Assembly (NCBI RefSeq): GCF_009755815.1
Contig: NZ_WRPK01000002.1
Location: 675,112-739,111 of the forward strand
Direction of reading: 5' to 3'
DNA length: 64,000 bases
Source: Flavisphingomonas formosensis
Lineage (GTDB): Bacteria > Pseudomonadota > Alphaproteobacteria > Sphingomonadales > Sphingomonadaceae
Both the position numbers and the translations under genes were made by a program. Below the pieces are notes generated by a model, which saw nothing but the letters and a program-made list of their open reading frames with translations, ran no database searches and had not been told where the DNA came from. Positions 18,237 through 27,736 of this stretch are shown here, piece by piece. Position 1 is the stretch's first letter, and every line of letters begins with the position of its first letter.

Positions 18237-18280
18237 GCGCCCCTCCAGCCGGCCTGCGCGACGCAGGCTGCCAAATCCCC

Positions 18281-18781
18281 TCAGGGCGTCGGCACGACGA
18301 TCACGACGCGCCGATTCTCGGCGCGTCCGGCAGCGGTGCGGTTGGTCTCGATCGGCTGACGCTGGCCGAGCCCGGCGACGACGATGCCGCCCCGCGGCAG
18401 GCCGCCGCCGACGAGCGCATCGCCCACGGCCTTGGCACGGGCCAGCGACAGCGCGTCATTATGGGAGATCCGGCCGGTGCTGTCGGTATAGCCTTCGACG
18501 CGTAGGCGCACGATGCCCACCGAGCGCAGCGCCTGTGCGATCCTGCTGATTCGATCCGCCTGCTCGGGCCGAACGCGGCTATCGTCGCTTGCGAACAACA
18601 GCCGGTCCGCCATGCCGAACTCCCATCCCCGGTCAGTCTCTGCAAAACCATTTTCGCGCAGTGCCCGCTGCTGGGTCGTGGAGAAGGCCGCAGAGGGCGG
18701 GGAAGGTGGAACCGTCTGGCACGCTGCCAGCGCCAGGAGGAGGAGAGGCACGATCCGATGGATCGGCAAGGATATACGCAT
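18281..18781 (-). CDS. OmpA-domain lipoprotein, YfiB-like
   Basis: A 166-residue lipoprotein (lipobox LALAAC, Cys near residue 21) with a C-terminal OmpA-like peptidoglycan-binding domain. Features are LLFASDDSRVRPEQADRI, VEGYTDSTGRISHNDALSLARA and GQRQPIETNRTAAGRAENRR. In the Pseudomonas YfiBNR system YfiB is the outer-membrane protein that sequesters YfiR and so releases the diguanylate cyclase YfiN. Here it is third in the order yfiR-yfiN-yfiB, with a 24-base gap after yfiN. The ATG at 18781 is favoured by CGGAG nine bases upstream; a GTG lies nine bases earlier. Confidence 0.82.
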   Translation of the reverse strand: MRISLPIHRIVPLLLLALAACQTVPPSPPSAAFSTTQQRALRENGFAETDRGWEFGMADRLLFASDDSRVRPEQADRISRIAQALRSVGIVRLRVEGYTDSTGRISHNDALSLARAKAVGDALVGGGLPRGGIVVAGLGQRQPIETNRTAAGRAENRRVVIVVPTP

Positions 18782-18805
18782 GGGCAACACTCCGCAGGCA
18801 TCGGA

Positions 18806-20047
18806 TCAGGGGGATTGGCGGTGCAGTTCCTTGTCCGCGTACATCGCCGCATCGGCAACGCGGACCAGATCTGCGGCGTCGCCGGCGTCGGGCGGAAAGA
18901 GCGCGATGCCGATGCTGAGCGAGGAGACGAGCGTCCGTCCGTCGGGAAGGAGGATCGGTTCGGTCATCGCCTGGCGCAGCTGCGTGGCGACATCCTGCGC
19001 ACGATCGCGATCGACCGGTGGCGCCAGCAACATGACGAACTCATCGCCGCCCATGCGTGCGGCCAGGTCCCGTGAGCCGAGCAGGCTCGAGATCCGGCGA
19101 GCGACTTCCACCAGGACGGCGTCGCCGGCGGAGTGGCCGAAGCGATCGTTGGTTTCCTTGAAGTCATTGCTGTCGAGATAGAGCAGCGCCACCATCCTGC
19201 CGAAAGCTGCGGCCTGGGACAGGGTGTCGGTCAGGATCGCCTCGAACGAGCCGCGATTGCATAGTCCGGTCAGCGGATCGTGGTTGGCCTGATGCGCGAG
19301 CGCCGCATTTTCGTCCTGCAGGCTGGCATGCCAGCCTTCCAGCTCCGCAAGAAGCGCGTTGAAATCGCGGCCGAGCGCGTCGATCTCGGCGATCCGCGCA
19401 GCCGGCGCGCGCCGATTCAGCGCGCGTTCGTTACGCACGGCATGCGCGACCGAGGCGATCGTCTGCAGCGGACCAGCGATGCTTTCCTGGAGCCGCCGCG
19501 TGAGCAGGGTCGCCGCCGCCGCTGTGACGATGAGACAGCCCAGCATGCCGAGCAGGCCAGTGATCACGAATCGCTCGAGCCCGGCAGCATCGCCATAAAC
19601 CACGACCTGGCCGACGGTGCGGCCTTCGTGACGAATCGCCGCACGCACCGGGACGGCGAAGAGCAGGCGTCCGGCCCGATCCTCGAAGCGGTAGCGCAGA
19701 CCGTTTCCAACCCGCCGCCAGCTGGCCAGAGGCCGCCCGTCGGCACGCTTGACCGCAAGCCCGGCCACACCCTCGGTCCTGGTAAGAGGCGCGATCCCCT
19801 CCTGCGCCGCCAGCGGATCGTCGAAAACCACCGCCGCTTCGACTGTGTAGCTCGCGCTTTGGGCGATCAGGGCGAGATTGTGATAGGCGTAGGCGCGCAT
19901 GACCATCAGTCCGGCGATCAGCACCGTGATGCCCGCCGCCGCAACTGCGACCATGGTCACGCGGAAATGCGCGCGGGACAACACGTCGCGTATGCTGGGC
20001 AGCCTGCCCGTGCCATGGGTGAAGCGGTTGGGATCCCGGCCGCTCAA
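18806..20047 (-). CDS. Membrane GGDEF diguanylate cyclase, YfiN-like
   Basis: A 413-residue inner-membrane diguanylate cyclase. TM1 lies at about 28-50, a periplasmic sensor of roughly 110 residues (CHASE8-like) follows, then TM2 at about 160-183, a HAMP-like stretch, a coiled linker and a GGDEF domain from about 255. The active site RMGGDEF (333-337) is intact, so it should make c-di-GMP. The inhibitory I-site expected nine residues before it reads GSRD instead of RxxD, so product inhibition may be weak. It overlaps yfiR by four bases and precedes the OmpA-type lipoprotein, the arrangement of YfiBNR/TpbB systems. Confidence 0.88.
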   Translation of the reverse strand: MSGRDPNRFTHGTGRLPSIRDVLSRAHFRVTMVAVAAAGITVLIAGLMVMRAYAYHNLALIAQSASYTVEAAVVFDDPLAAQEGIAPLTRTEGVAGLAVKRADGRPLASWRRVGNGLRYRFEDRAGRLLFAVPVRAAIRHEGRTVGQVVVYGDAAGLERFVITGLLGMLGCLIVTAAAATLLTRRLQESIAGPLQTIASVAHAVRNERALNRRAPAARIAEIDALGRDFNALLAELEGWHASLQDENAALAHQANHDPLTGLCNRGSFEAILTDTLSQAAAFGRMVALLYLDSNDFKETNDRFGHSAGDAVLVEVARRISSLLGSRDLAARMGGDEFVMLLAPPVDRDRAQDVATQLRQAMTEPILLPDGRTLVSSLSIGIALFPPDAGDAADLVRVADAAMYADKELHRQSP

Positions 20048-20604
20048 GGCTGCTCCTCCCGGCCCCGGGACAGGAGCAGCACTTTGGGATCGATGCGCAC
20101 CATGCCGCGCGACACGGCATCGAGATTGAGCTGGAAGGAAAGGTGGGCTGGCTCCACCGACAGGCAGAACATGGCTCCGGCCCGGCAGGCGGGGTCATCC
20201 TCGTCGATGGTCACGGTCGGCCGGCCGCGCGATGCCGCGACCAGCTGCGCGCGCGACGTCGCCGCCATATGGCCGAGATAGAGCCCGTCACATCCCGCCG
20301 CTGCGGGTCCCTCGCCAGGCGCCAGCGGGCGAATCCGGATCGTTCGCCCGGCCGCGCTCGCGGCTTCGTCCAGCCTCGCTCCATAAAGCGGCGCGCCGGC
20401 AACACACAGCCGGATCGCCTGGACCGGATCCGGCCAGCGCGAATAGCTCAGAATGCCGCGTACCATGCGGGCGACGGCGACAGCCTGTCCATCGGCGGTG
20501 GCCGGGACCGGCGACTGCGCCAGCGTCACGCCCACTGGGGCCGCGGCCGGCCCCGGCCGCGCGATCGACAGCATCGATCCAGCGATCACCCACGATGTAC
20601 GCAA
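20044..20604 (-). CDS. YfiR-family (DUF4154) periplasmic regulator
   Basis: About 186 residues with a signal-like N-terminus and the DUF4154/YfiR fold. Features are VARMVRGILSYSRWP, IRLCVAGAPLYG, GCDGLYLGHM and the C-terminal hallmark LSFQLNLDAVSRGMVRIDPKVLLLSR. Four Cys residues can form the two disulfides seen in this family. YfiR binds the periplasmic part of YfiN and represses it. The start is uncertain: a TTG at 20604 gives the most plausible signal peptide, a GTG at 20589 is an alternative. Its stop overlaps the yfiN start, making it first in the three-gene operon. Confidence 0.75.
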   Translation of the reverse strand: MRTSWVIAGSMLSIARPGPAAAPVGVTLAQSPVPATADGQAVAVARMVRGILSYSRWPDPVQAIRLCVAGAPLYGARLDEAASAAGRTIRIRPLAPGEGPAAAGCDGLYLGHMAATSRAQLVAASRGRPTVTIDEDDPACRAGAMFCLSVEPAHLSFQLNLDAVSRGMVRIDPKVLLLSRGREEQP

Positions 20605-20777
20605 CGACGCTTCACCCCCGAACGCGGAACCGCCCCCGCCTCCACCCAGCGGGAAGAAACATGGTCCCGCCTGCCCTGATAGTCTGCCGCTGCGAGGGGC
20701 GCCACCCTGCTGCCGCCGGTGGGAACCTTTGGGCATCCGGCGCGCTGCACCTGCATCTACGGCATGGAGGCACAAGG

Positions 20778-20996
20778 ATGATCGGTAAGATTCTGGGCGC
20801 GCTCGCCGGGCGCAAGATTGACCGGCGCGACGGGGGCAGTGGCATCACTGGCGCACTGATCGGCGCGGCCGTGGCGGGGTTGGCGCGCCGGGCAGCGATG
20901 CCGATCGGCCTTGCGATGGGCGGCGGCTATCTTGCGAAAAAGATGATCGACAAGCGCCGCGAGGACAAACGGCTGGCCGATTCGATCATCCGCTGA
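20778..20996 (+). CDS. Small basic glycine-rich protein
   Basis: A 72-residue protein with a strong AAGG ribosome-binding site just before the ATG. The middle (SGITGALIGAAVAGLARRAAMPIGLAMGGGYLAKKM) has two glycine-zipper-like hydrophobic stretches, and the tail is highly charged (DKRREDKRLADS). It may associate with membranes. It is divergent from yfiR and convergent with the DUF2585 gene. No known family. Confidence 0.65.
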   Translation: MIGKILGALAGRKIDRRDGGSGITGALIGAAVAGLARRAAMPIGLAMGGGYLAKKMIDKRREDKRLADSIIR

Positions 20997-21009
20997 GATG
21001 CCGCGGGCG

Positions 21010-21579
21010 TCAGCCGCCCTGCCAGACCTTGATTGCCTGGACCGGCCACACCAGCATCAGCACGTTCAGGGTCAGATTGTCGCGCACCGCCCATAGAGCG
21101 GCCAGTTCGAACAGAATGGCGATCACGATCGTAATCCCTGTCGGCAGGCGGCGGGCAAGCGCAAAGCCGAGCGCCATCCAGGCGACGTCGGCCACTGAAT
21201 TGACCACGCTATCGCCGCTATAGCCGAGCGCGATCGTCGCCTCGCGATAGCGATCGATGATGATCGGTGAATTTTCGATCATCTCCCACGACGCCTCGAT
21301 CGCGACCGCGAGCACCAGCCGTTCGCCGGGGGACCGTGTCGGCAGCAGCCATCGTCCCAACGCGTAGAAGAGGAAGCCGTGGATGACGTGGCTGGGCGTG
21401 TACCAGTCAGCGATATGCTGGCTGTTCCCGGCATCCAGCGCGCCATGCCAGAGCTGCACCGTGCCGCAGGCACAGATCGCGTTGCGCCCGGTAGCCAATT
21501 CCTCGATCGCCACGAGCGCGAGGATGGCGAGGACCAGCCCCCAATGGATCGGCCGGATATCGCGCAGCGATGGCGCCAT
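21010..21579 (-). CDS. DUF2585 (UPF0314) membrane protein
   Basis: A 189-residue polytopic inner-membrane protein of the DUF2585 family, which is restricted mainly to Alphaproteobacteria. Typical elements are ICACGTVQLWHG, DWYTPSHVIHGFLFYALGRWL, AIEASWEMIENSPIIIDRYR and GDSVVNSVADVAWMALGF. Four to five hydrophobic segments are visible. The ATG at 21579 shares one base with the TGA of the upstream DUF1697 gene, so translation is probably coupled. Function is unknown. Confidence 0.85.
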   Translation of the reverse strand: MAPSLRDIRPIHWGLVLAILALVAIEELATGRNAICACGTVQLWHGALDAGNSQHIADWYTPSHVIHGFLFYALGRWLLPTRSPGERLVLAVAIEASWEMIENSPIIIDRYREATIALGYSGDSVVNSVADVAWMALGFALARRLPTGITIVIAILFELAALWAVRDNLTLNVLMLVWPVQAIKVWQGG

Positions 21580-22121
21580 CACGCCAGGGCCGATCCCATT
21601 TCGGCCAGGATGCTTACGGTGCGCAGGTTGCGCGATGTGGCAGGCGATCCCACGCAGCGATCGATGAAGCTCGGGGTCAGCTTCGAAGCGCCAACTCCGT
21701 CCGGAAAATGGAACCAGAGCATGTCGCCGACCGCGACGACGGCCTCCCGCCCCTGGGCACGCTCCAGGATGCGGGCCGCCGCATCCGCCGCAGGCTTGCG
21801 TTTGGCGAAGAGCAGCAGGACGCGATTGGGCTCCTTCTCCCCGGCCTTCGCGAACGGATTATCCGCCAGTGCATGTTCGAGCGCCGTGGGCGTGCGGACG
21901 ATCACTTCCGAGACGAAGCCGAAGTGCCGCTCGATCGCCGTCTCCAGCGCATGCTCGAAATCGGCAGCCTTGCCGTCCGCGGAAAAGACGAGATTGCCGC
22001 TGGCGACATAGGTTTTCGCTTCGGCGAAACCGATCTCGGCGCAGAGCGCGCGCAGTTCCGCCATCGGCATCTTGCGCTTGCCGACATTCACCGCGCGCAG
22101 GAGGGCGACATGAGGTCTCAT
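21579..22121 (-). CDS. DUF1697 family protein
   Basis: A 180-residue cytoplasmic protein of the DUF1697 family. It has the characteristic start RPHVALLRAVNVGKRKMPMAELRALC, then TYVASGNLVF and a C-terminal region ending in ATSRNLRTV, which matches the family's conserved TxRNxxT segment. The function of the family is unknown. It precedes and touches the DUF2585 gene and is divergent from gmk. Confidence 0.88.
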   Translation of the reverse strand: MRPHVALLRAVNVGKRKMPMAELRALCAEIGFAEAKTYVASGNLVFSADGKAADFEHALETAIERHFGFVSEVIVRTPTALEHALADNPFAKAGEKEPNRVLLLFAKRKPAADAAARILERAQGREAVVAVGDMLWFHFPDGVGASKLTPSFIDRCVGSPATSRNLRTVSILAEMGSALA

Positions 22122-22182
22122 GGCCCTGGACCATGCCGCTTTCCGCCGTTGACGGAAAGAGCGACCCGGCGGAAAGAGCGCC

Positions 22183-22821
22183 ATGGCCGAAATCCTCTCC
22201 CCTTCCGCGCGCCGTGGCGTACTGCTCGTCCTGTCTTCCCCCTCCGGCGCAGGCAAATCCACCATCTCCCGCATGCTGCTGAAGAGCGACGACGGCATTG
22301 AAATGTCGGTTTCGGCTACCACCCGTCCGATGCGGCCCGGCGAAGTGGATGGACGGGACTATCATTTCGTCGACACGCCGCGCTTCGAAGCGATGGTGGC
22401 AGGCGGCGAGTTTCTCGAATGGGCGCACGTCTTCGATCGGCGCTACGGCACGCCCCGGGCGCCCGTCGAAGCGGTGCTCGCGCAGGGCCGCGACGTGCTG
22501 TTCGACATTGACTGGCAGGGCACGCAGCAGCTTCACGCGAAGATGCGCGACGATCTCGTGCGCGTCTTCATCCTGCCCCCATCGATGGAAGAATTGGCTC
22601 GCCGGCTGAACGCACGCGGCACCGACAGTCCCGAAGTGATCGCCGGACGCATGAATCGCGCCGCTGCGGAAATAAGCCACTGGGCGGAATATGATTACGT
22701 CTTGATCAACGACGATGCGGAACGCTGCCTTGCGGAAGTCCGCTCGATCCTCGCGGCAGAAAGGGTCAGACGGGCACGTCGCACGGGTCTGGTGGATTTT
22801 GTCCGCAGCCTGATCGGCTAA
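22183..22821 (+). CDS. gmk: Guanylate kinase
   Basis: A 212-residue guanylate kinase that phosphorylates GMP to GDP. The P-loop is SSPSGAGKSTI near residues 18-28. GMP-binding elements follow: SVSATTRPMRPGEVDGRDYHFV, then FLEWAHVFDRRYGTP. DVLFDIDWQGTQQL and SPEVIAGRMNRAAAEISHW complete the family pattern. Length is standard. It is divergent from the DUF1697 gene across about 60 bases. Confidence 0.95.
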   Translation: MAEILSPSARRGVLLVLSSPSGAGKSTISRMLLKSDDGIEMSVSATTRPMRPGEVDGRDYHFVDTPRFEAMVAGGEFLEWAHVFDRRYGTPRAPVEAVLAQGRDVLFDIDWQGTQQLHAKMRDDLVRVFILPPSMEELARRLNARGTDSPEVIAGRMNRAAAEISHWAEYDYVLINDDAERCLAEVRSILAAERVRRARRTGLVDFVRSLIG

Positions 22822-23050
22822 GGCCTGACCGAGGATGTATACTTAATCTAAAGTCAACGATAGTCGCTTCCATTTCGGTGGCATTTGCGAAGATCTGCGG
22901 AAGATGGCGGATTTGCCACACTTGCGAGGATGCGAACGACCGTTCATAACGATTTTATAAACCAACATAGGTCGCTTGGGTCGTTGTAGTTAGGAGCTTA
23001 CCCTGCCCAGTCCCCCGCTCAATTCGACCTCCGGCAAGAACTGCTGAGCA

Positions 23051-23635
23051 GTGGCGATCAAACGGACCCGGCTTCGGGCGGCAGACAGCAGAGTCGCCGC
23101 ACTGGAAGCTGCAAAGTCGCTGCTGCTCGATCAGGGGCCGCGCGCGGTCACGTTGAAGGCCGTGGCCCAGCGGGTCGATCGTACACACGCTAATCTGCTC
23201 CATCATTTCGGATCCGCAGCGGGGCTTCAGAAAGCGCTGGTCGGGCATCTGACCAGCGCGATCATCGAAGCGATCGGAGCAGCGGTGGAAGACGCACGGC
23301 GCGGAACGATCAGCTACGAGCAGGTCGTGGACCTGATCTTCGATGCATTCGGCCGCGAAGGTGCCGCTGCGCTGGTCTATGCGCTGATGATCGAGGGTGA
23401 CAGCGCACCGATCGACCTGATCATCGATTCCATCCATGGGCTCGTGAGTCGCCTGAACGAGGGGGCGGCCGGCCGTCCCTTGCCACAAATGGCGGTCATG
23501 CTGGTTCACGCGGCGATCGGCGATGCGCTGATCGGCGACAAGCTGACCGAGCGGCTCGGCCTGCCGCGCGATATCGGACGGGCCCTGGTGCTCGAGCAGC
23601 TGGCCGCGATGCAGCAGATTCCGCCCGAGGATTAG
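23051..23635 (+). CDS. TetR-family transcriptional regulator
   Basis: A 194-residue TetR-type protein. The N-terminal helix-turn-helix spans about residues 13-60: AALEAAKSLLLDQGPRAVTL, AVAQRVDRTHANLLHHFGS. The ligand domain is all-helical and has no recognisable specificity signature. The start is a GTG at 23051. It stands alone between gmk and obgE, and the 229-base upstream region holds no gene and no dyad I could pair with it. Targets are unknown. Confidence 0.8.
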   Translation: MAIKRTRLRAADSRVAALEAAKSLLLDQGPRAVTLKAVAQRVDRTHANLLHHFGSAAGLQKALVGHLTSAIIEAIGAAVEDARRGTISYEQVVDLIFDAFGREGAAALVYALMIEGDSAPIDLIIDSIHGLVSRLNEGAAGRPLPQMAVMLVHAAIGDALIGDKLTERLGLPRDIGRALVLEQLAAMQQIPPED

Positions 23636-23692
23636 GGCGGCGCCGCGCCGCTCTTGCGACTAAGCTTTCCCCCAGGGTGCAAAATGCATTAA

Positions 23693-24748
<1,056 letters not shown>

Positions 24749-24788
24749 CCTGCCTGGCCTCCCTCCCCGCGCGGGGCCGGCTCCGCTC

Positions 24789-25913
24789 ATGATCTCCGAG
24801 GCCTTTTCTCCCGCCGCCTGTCCGCGCCTCGTCATCAAGATCGGATCGGCGCTGCTCGTCGATGCGGCCGGAGCGGTGCGCCGGGAATGGCTTGCGGGCA
24901 TCGTCGCCGACATCGCCGCCCGCCGCGGCGCGGGCCAGCAGATCGCGGTGGTCTCCTCCGGCGCGATTGCGTTGGGCGCGCGCCGGCTGAAGCTGCCCAA
25001 GGGCGGCCGCGCCAGCCTTGAGGATGCGCAGGCCGCTGCCGCCACCGGACAGATCGCGCTTTCGCACAGCTGGGCCGAACTGCTCGGCGAAAAAGGCCTC
25101 ACCGCCGCGCAGATCCTGGTCACGCTGGACGATCTCGAGGATCGGCGACGCTATCTCAACGCGGCCGCGACGCTGGACCGGCTGCTGACGCTCGGCGTCG
25201 TACCGATCATCAACGAGAATGATTCGGTCGCCACCGCCGAGATCCGCTTCGGCGACAACGACCGGCTGGCGGCGCGGATCGGTCAGGCTGCGGGCGCGCG
25301 CGGAGTGATCCTGCTCTCCGACATCGACGGGCTCTACACCGCCAATCCCGGCCGCGACCCGTCGGCGAAGATGATCCCGCGCGTCGAGCGGATCGATGCC
25401 CGCATTCTCGCCATGGCGGACGGCGGCTCGGCGAGCGGCATGGGCTCGGGCGGCATGACCTCGAAGCTCTCCGCCGCCCGCATCGCGCAGCGCGCCGGCG
25501 CCCATCTCGCCATCGTCACCGGCAAGGTCGATCGGCCGCTGCAGGCCTTCGAGGAAACTGGGCACGGCACGCTATTCGTTGCCGAGAAAGGCGCCTCGGC
25601 GCGCAAGGCCTGGCTTGCCGGCCGGCTCACCTCGCGCGGGCTGATCCGCGTCGACGAGGGCGCGGCCAGGGCGCTGGGCCAGGGCCGTAGCCTGCTCGCG
25701 GCCGGCGCGACCGGCATCGAAGGGCGCTTCGCGCGCGGCGACGTGGTCGACATCGCCGGACCGGACGGCACCGCCTTCGCGCGCGGCCTTATCGAATATG
25801 ACGCCGAGGAGGCGACACGGATCGTCGGCCGGCGCAGCGACGCGCTGGAAGCGATACTCGGCTATGCGCCGCGCGCGGCGCTCGTCCATCGCGATCATCT
25901 CGTCCTCCTGTGA
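24789..25913 (+). CDS. proB: Glutamate 5-kinase ProB
   Basis: A 374-residue enzyme catalysing the first step of proline synthesis, phosphorylation of glutamate. The amino-acid kinase domain has LVIKIGSALLVD, AVVSSGAIALGARRL, PIINENDSVAT, FGDNDRLAARIG and SGMGSGGMTSKLSAAR. A C-terminal PUA domain (about residues 275-360) includes LAAGATGIEGRFARGDVVDI. It follows obgE closely and is probably co-transcribed with it and the next epimerase gene. Confidence 0.94.
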   Translation: MISEAFSPAACPRLVIKIGSALLVDAAGAVRREWLAGIVADIAARRGAGQQIAVVSSGAIALGARRLKLPKGGRASLEDAQAAAATGQIALSHSWAELLGEKGLTAAQILVTLDDLEDRRRYLNAAATLDRLLTLGVVPIINENDSVATAEIRFGDNDRLAARIGQAAGARGVILLSDIDGLYTANPGRDPSAKMIPRVERIDARILAMADGGSASGMGSGGMTSKLSAARIAQRAGAHLAIVTGKVDRPLQAFEETGHGTLFVAEKGASARKAWLAGRLTSRGLIRVDEGAARALGQGRSLLAAGATGIEGRFARGDVVDIAGPDGTAFARGLIEYDAEEATRIVGRRSDALEAILGYAPRAALVHRDHLVLL

Positions 25914-25923
25914 TCGGCCCCGC

Positions 25924-26838
25924 ATGACGGCCACCATCGCGATCACCGGAGGCACCGGGTTCGTCGGCACGCATGTGATCCAGCAGGCGCGGGCGCAGGG
26001 GCTCGCCGTTCGAGCGCTCACCCGCCGCGCCCAGCCGGCGCAGCCCGGCGTGACGTGGATCGAAGGCGCGCTGGACAGGCCGGCGAGCCTCGCTGCGCTG
26101 TCGGACAGGGCCGACGCGATGCTCCACATCGCCGGCATGATCAACGCACCCGATCGGGCCGGCTTCGAGGCGTGCAACGTCACCGGCACCGCGGACGTGA
26201 TCGCAGCAGCGCGGGAAGCAGGCATCCGCCGCTTCGTCCATGTCTCCTCGCTGGCCGCCCGCGAACCGAGCCTCTCCGACTATGGCTGGTCCAAGGCACG
26301 CTCGGAAGACGTGGTTCGCGCCTCGGGACTAGACTGGACGATCGTCCGCCCGCCCGCCGTCTATGGCCCGCACGACCGCGAGATGCTGGAGCTCTTCCGT
26401 GTCGCGCGTTGGCGCTTCATACCCCTGCCGCCGGACGGGCGGCTGTCGGTTATCGCCGGCGAAGACCTCGCCCGGCTGCTGCTGGTGCTGGGACAGACCC
26501 CGGCCGGAATCGGCGCGCTGTACGAACCCGACGACGGCGTCTCGGCCGGCTGGGACCATCGCGAGTTCGCCCGCGCCATCGGCCTCGCGGTGGGGCGCAG
26601 GATCCTGCCGCTTTCGATCCCTGAAGCGCTCCTCATGCTGGGTGCCCGCGCCGACCGGCTGGCACGCGGCGGCGCCGCCAAGCTGACGCCGGATCGCGTT
26701 CGCTATTTCTGCCATCCCGATTGGGTCGTGAGCGCAGCCGCCCGACCGCCGGGGGACATGTGGGCACCGGCAGTGGCAACGCCGGATGGGCTGCGGGCCA
26801 CGGCGAATTGGTATCGCGCAGCCGGGTTGTTGAAATAA
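25924..26838 (+). CDS. NAD(P)-binding epimerase/dehydratase-family protein
   Basis: A 304-residue atypical short-chain dehydrogenase. The Rossmann motif is TGGTGFVGTHV near residues 8-18, followed by HIAGMINAPDR, a VHVSSLAAREP strand, and DYGWSKARSEDVVRASG, in which the Tyr and Lys are displaced from the usual YxxxK. It resembles the NDUFA9-like or NmrA-like proteins common in Alphaproteobacteria. It lies ten bases after proB. The substrate is unknown. Confidence 0.8.
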   Translation: MTATIAITGGTGFVGTHVIQQARAQGLAVRALTRRAQPAQPGVTWIEGALDRPASLAALSDRADAMLHIAGMINAPDRAGFEACNVTGTADVIAAAREAGIRRFVHVSSLAAREPSLSDYGWSKARSEDVVRASGLDWTIVRPPAVYGPHDREMLELFRVARWRFIPLPPDGRLSVIAGEDLARLLLVLGQTPAGIGALYEPDDGVSAGWDHREFARAIGLAVGRRILPLSIPEALLMLGARADRLARGGAAKLTPDRVRYFCHPDWVVSAAARPPGDMWAPAVATPDGLRATANWYRAAGLLK

Positions 26839-26878
26839 GCCTTTTTCTCCCTCGCTGCCCTGCGGCGAGGAGGCTCAC

Positions 26879-27721
26879 TCAAACCTCCATCGTCCCCGAA
26901 AACAGCGTGCGCGTCCGGCCGCCGACCCAGATTTCTCCACTGGCGTCGCGATCCAGGAACACGCGCCCGGTGCAGCCCAAGCGCGTGCCCTGCGCAGCGA
27001 CGTAGGGGCCGTCGACGCGGCCGGAGGCATAGAGCCATTGCGCGATCGACGCGTTGAGGCTGCCGGTCACGGGATCCTCGATCACCGCGCCATGCTGATC
27101 GCTGAAGAAGGCGCGAATCTCATAGGCCGCCTCACCGCCTCCGGCATGCGGGCCGACCACACCGACGTCGATCCGCTTCGGATGCGCACGCGCCGGCGCG
27201 AGCGCGAGCACCCCCTCCGCCGAATCGAGCATCAACGCCAGCCAGCCTGGCCCATTGTCCGCCCACTGGGCATCGACCACCGCACCACGCTCTATGCCCA
27301 GCAGCGCCACTGCCTCGTCGAGATCGGCCTCGTCGACCGGGCCGGAACGGATCAACGGCGGCGCCGCGAAGGCCAGCCTGTCGTCGTCCCGCCGGATGGG
27401 CACCAGGCCCGCACCGCATTGCTGCACGATCCGCGCGGGGTGCTTTGGCCGGCCGCCGGCCTTCAGCCAGGCGTGGCAGGTGCCGAGCGTCGGATGGCCG
27501 GCAAAGGGCATTTCGCGCTCCAGCGTGAAGATACGCACCCGATAGTCCGCCGCCGGATCGGTCGGCGGCAAGAGGAAGCTGGTCTCGGACAGGTTCAGCC
27601 AACGCGTGATGCGCTGCATCGCCTCGCTGTCGAGATCCTCCGCCGCGGCGACCACTGCCAGCGGATTGCCCGAGAAATCTGCCTGACCAAAAACATCGAC
27701 GAGTTGGAACGAGCGCGCCAT
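26879..27721 (-). CDS. PhzF-family isomerase/epimerase-like protein
   Basis: A 280-residue PhzF-like protein with two related halves. The N-terminal half contains FSGNPLAVV, LNLSETSFLL (the Glu is the likely catalytic acid/base) and PFAGHPTLGTCHAWL. The C-terminal half contains DPVTGSLNASIAQWLY. PhzF itself isomerises an intermediate in phenazine synthesis, but most members act on unknown substrates, and no phenazine genes are present. It may be co-transcribed with the TlpA-like gene upstream, which ends 15 bases before its start. Confidence 0.88.
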   Translation of the reverse strand: MARSFQLVDVFGQADFSGNPLAVVAAAEDLDSEAMQRITRWLNLSETSFLLPPTDPAADYRVRIFTLEREMPFAGHPTLGTCHAWLKAGGRPKHPARIVQQCGAGLVPIRRDDDRLAFAAPPLIRSGPVDEADLDEAVALLGIERGAVVDAQWADNGPGWLALMLDSAEGVLALAPARAHPKRIDVGVVGPHAGGGEAAYEIRAFFSDQHGAVIEDPVTGSLNASIAQWLYASGRVDGPYVAAQGTRLGCTGRVFLDRDASGEIWVGGRTRTLFSGTMEV

Positions 27722-27736
27722 CGGAAAACCCCTCCA

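Noticed and set aside
26847..26872. Rho-independent terminator between the epimerase and PhzF genes
   Set aside because: The short CCTCGC/GCGAGG stem has its T-run on the wrong side for both transcription directions.
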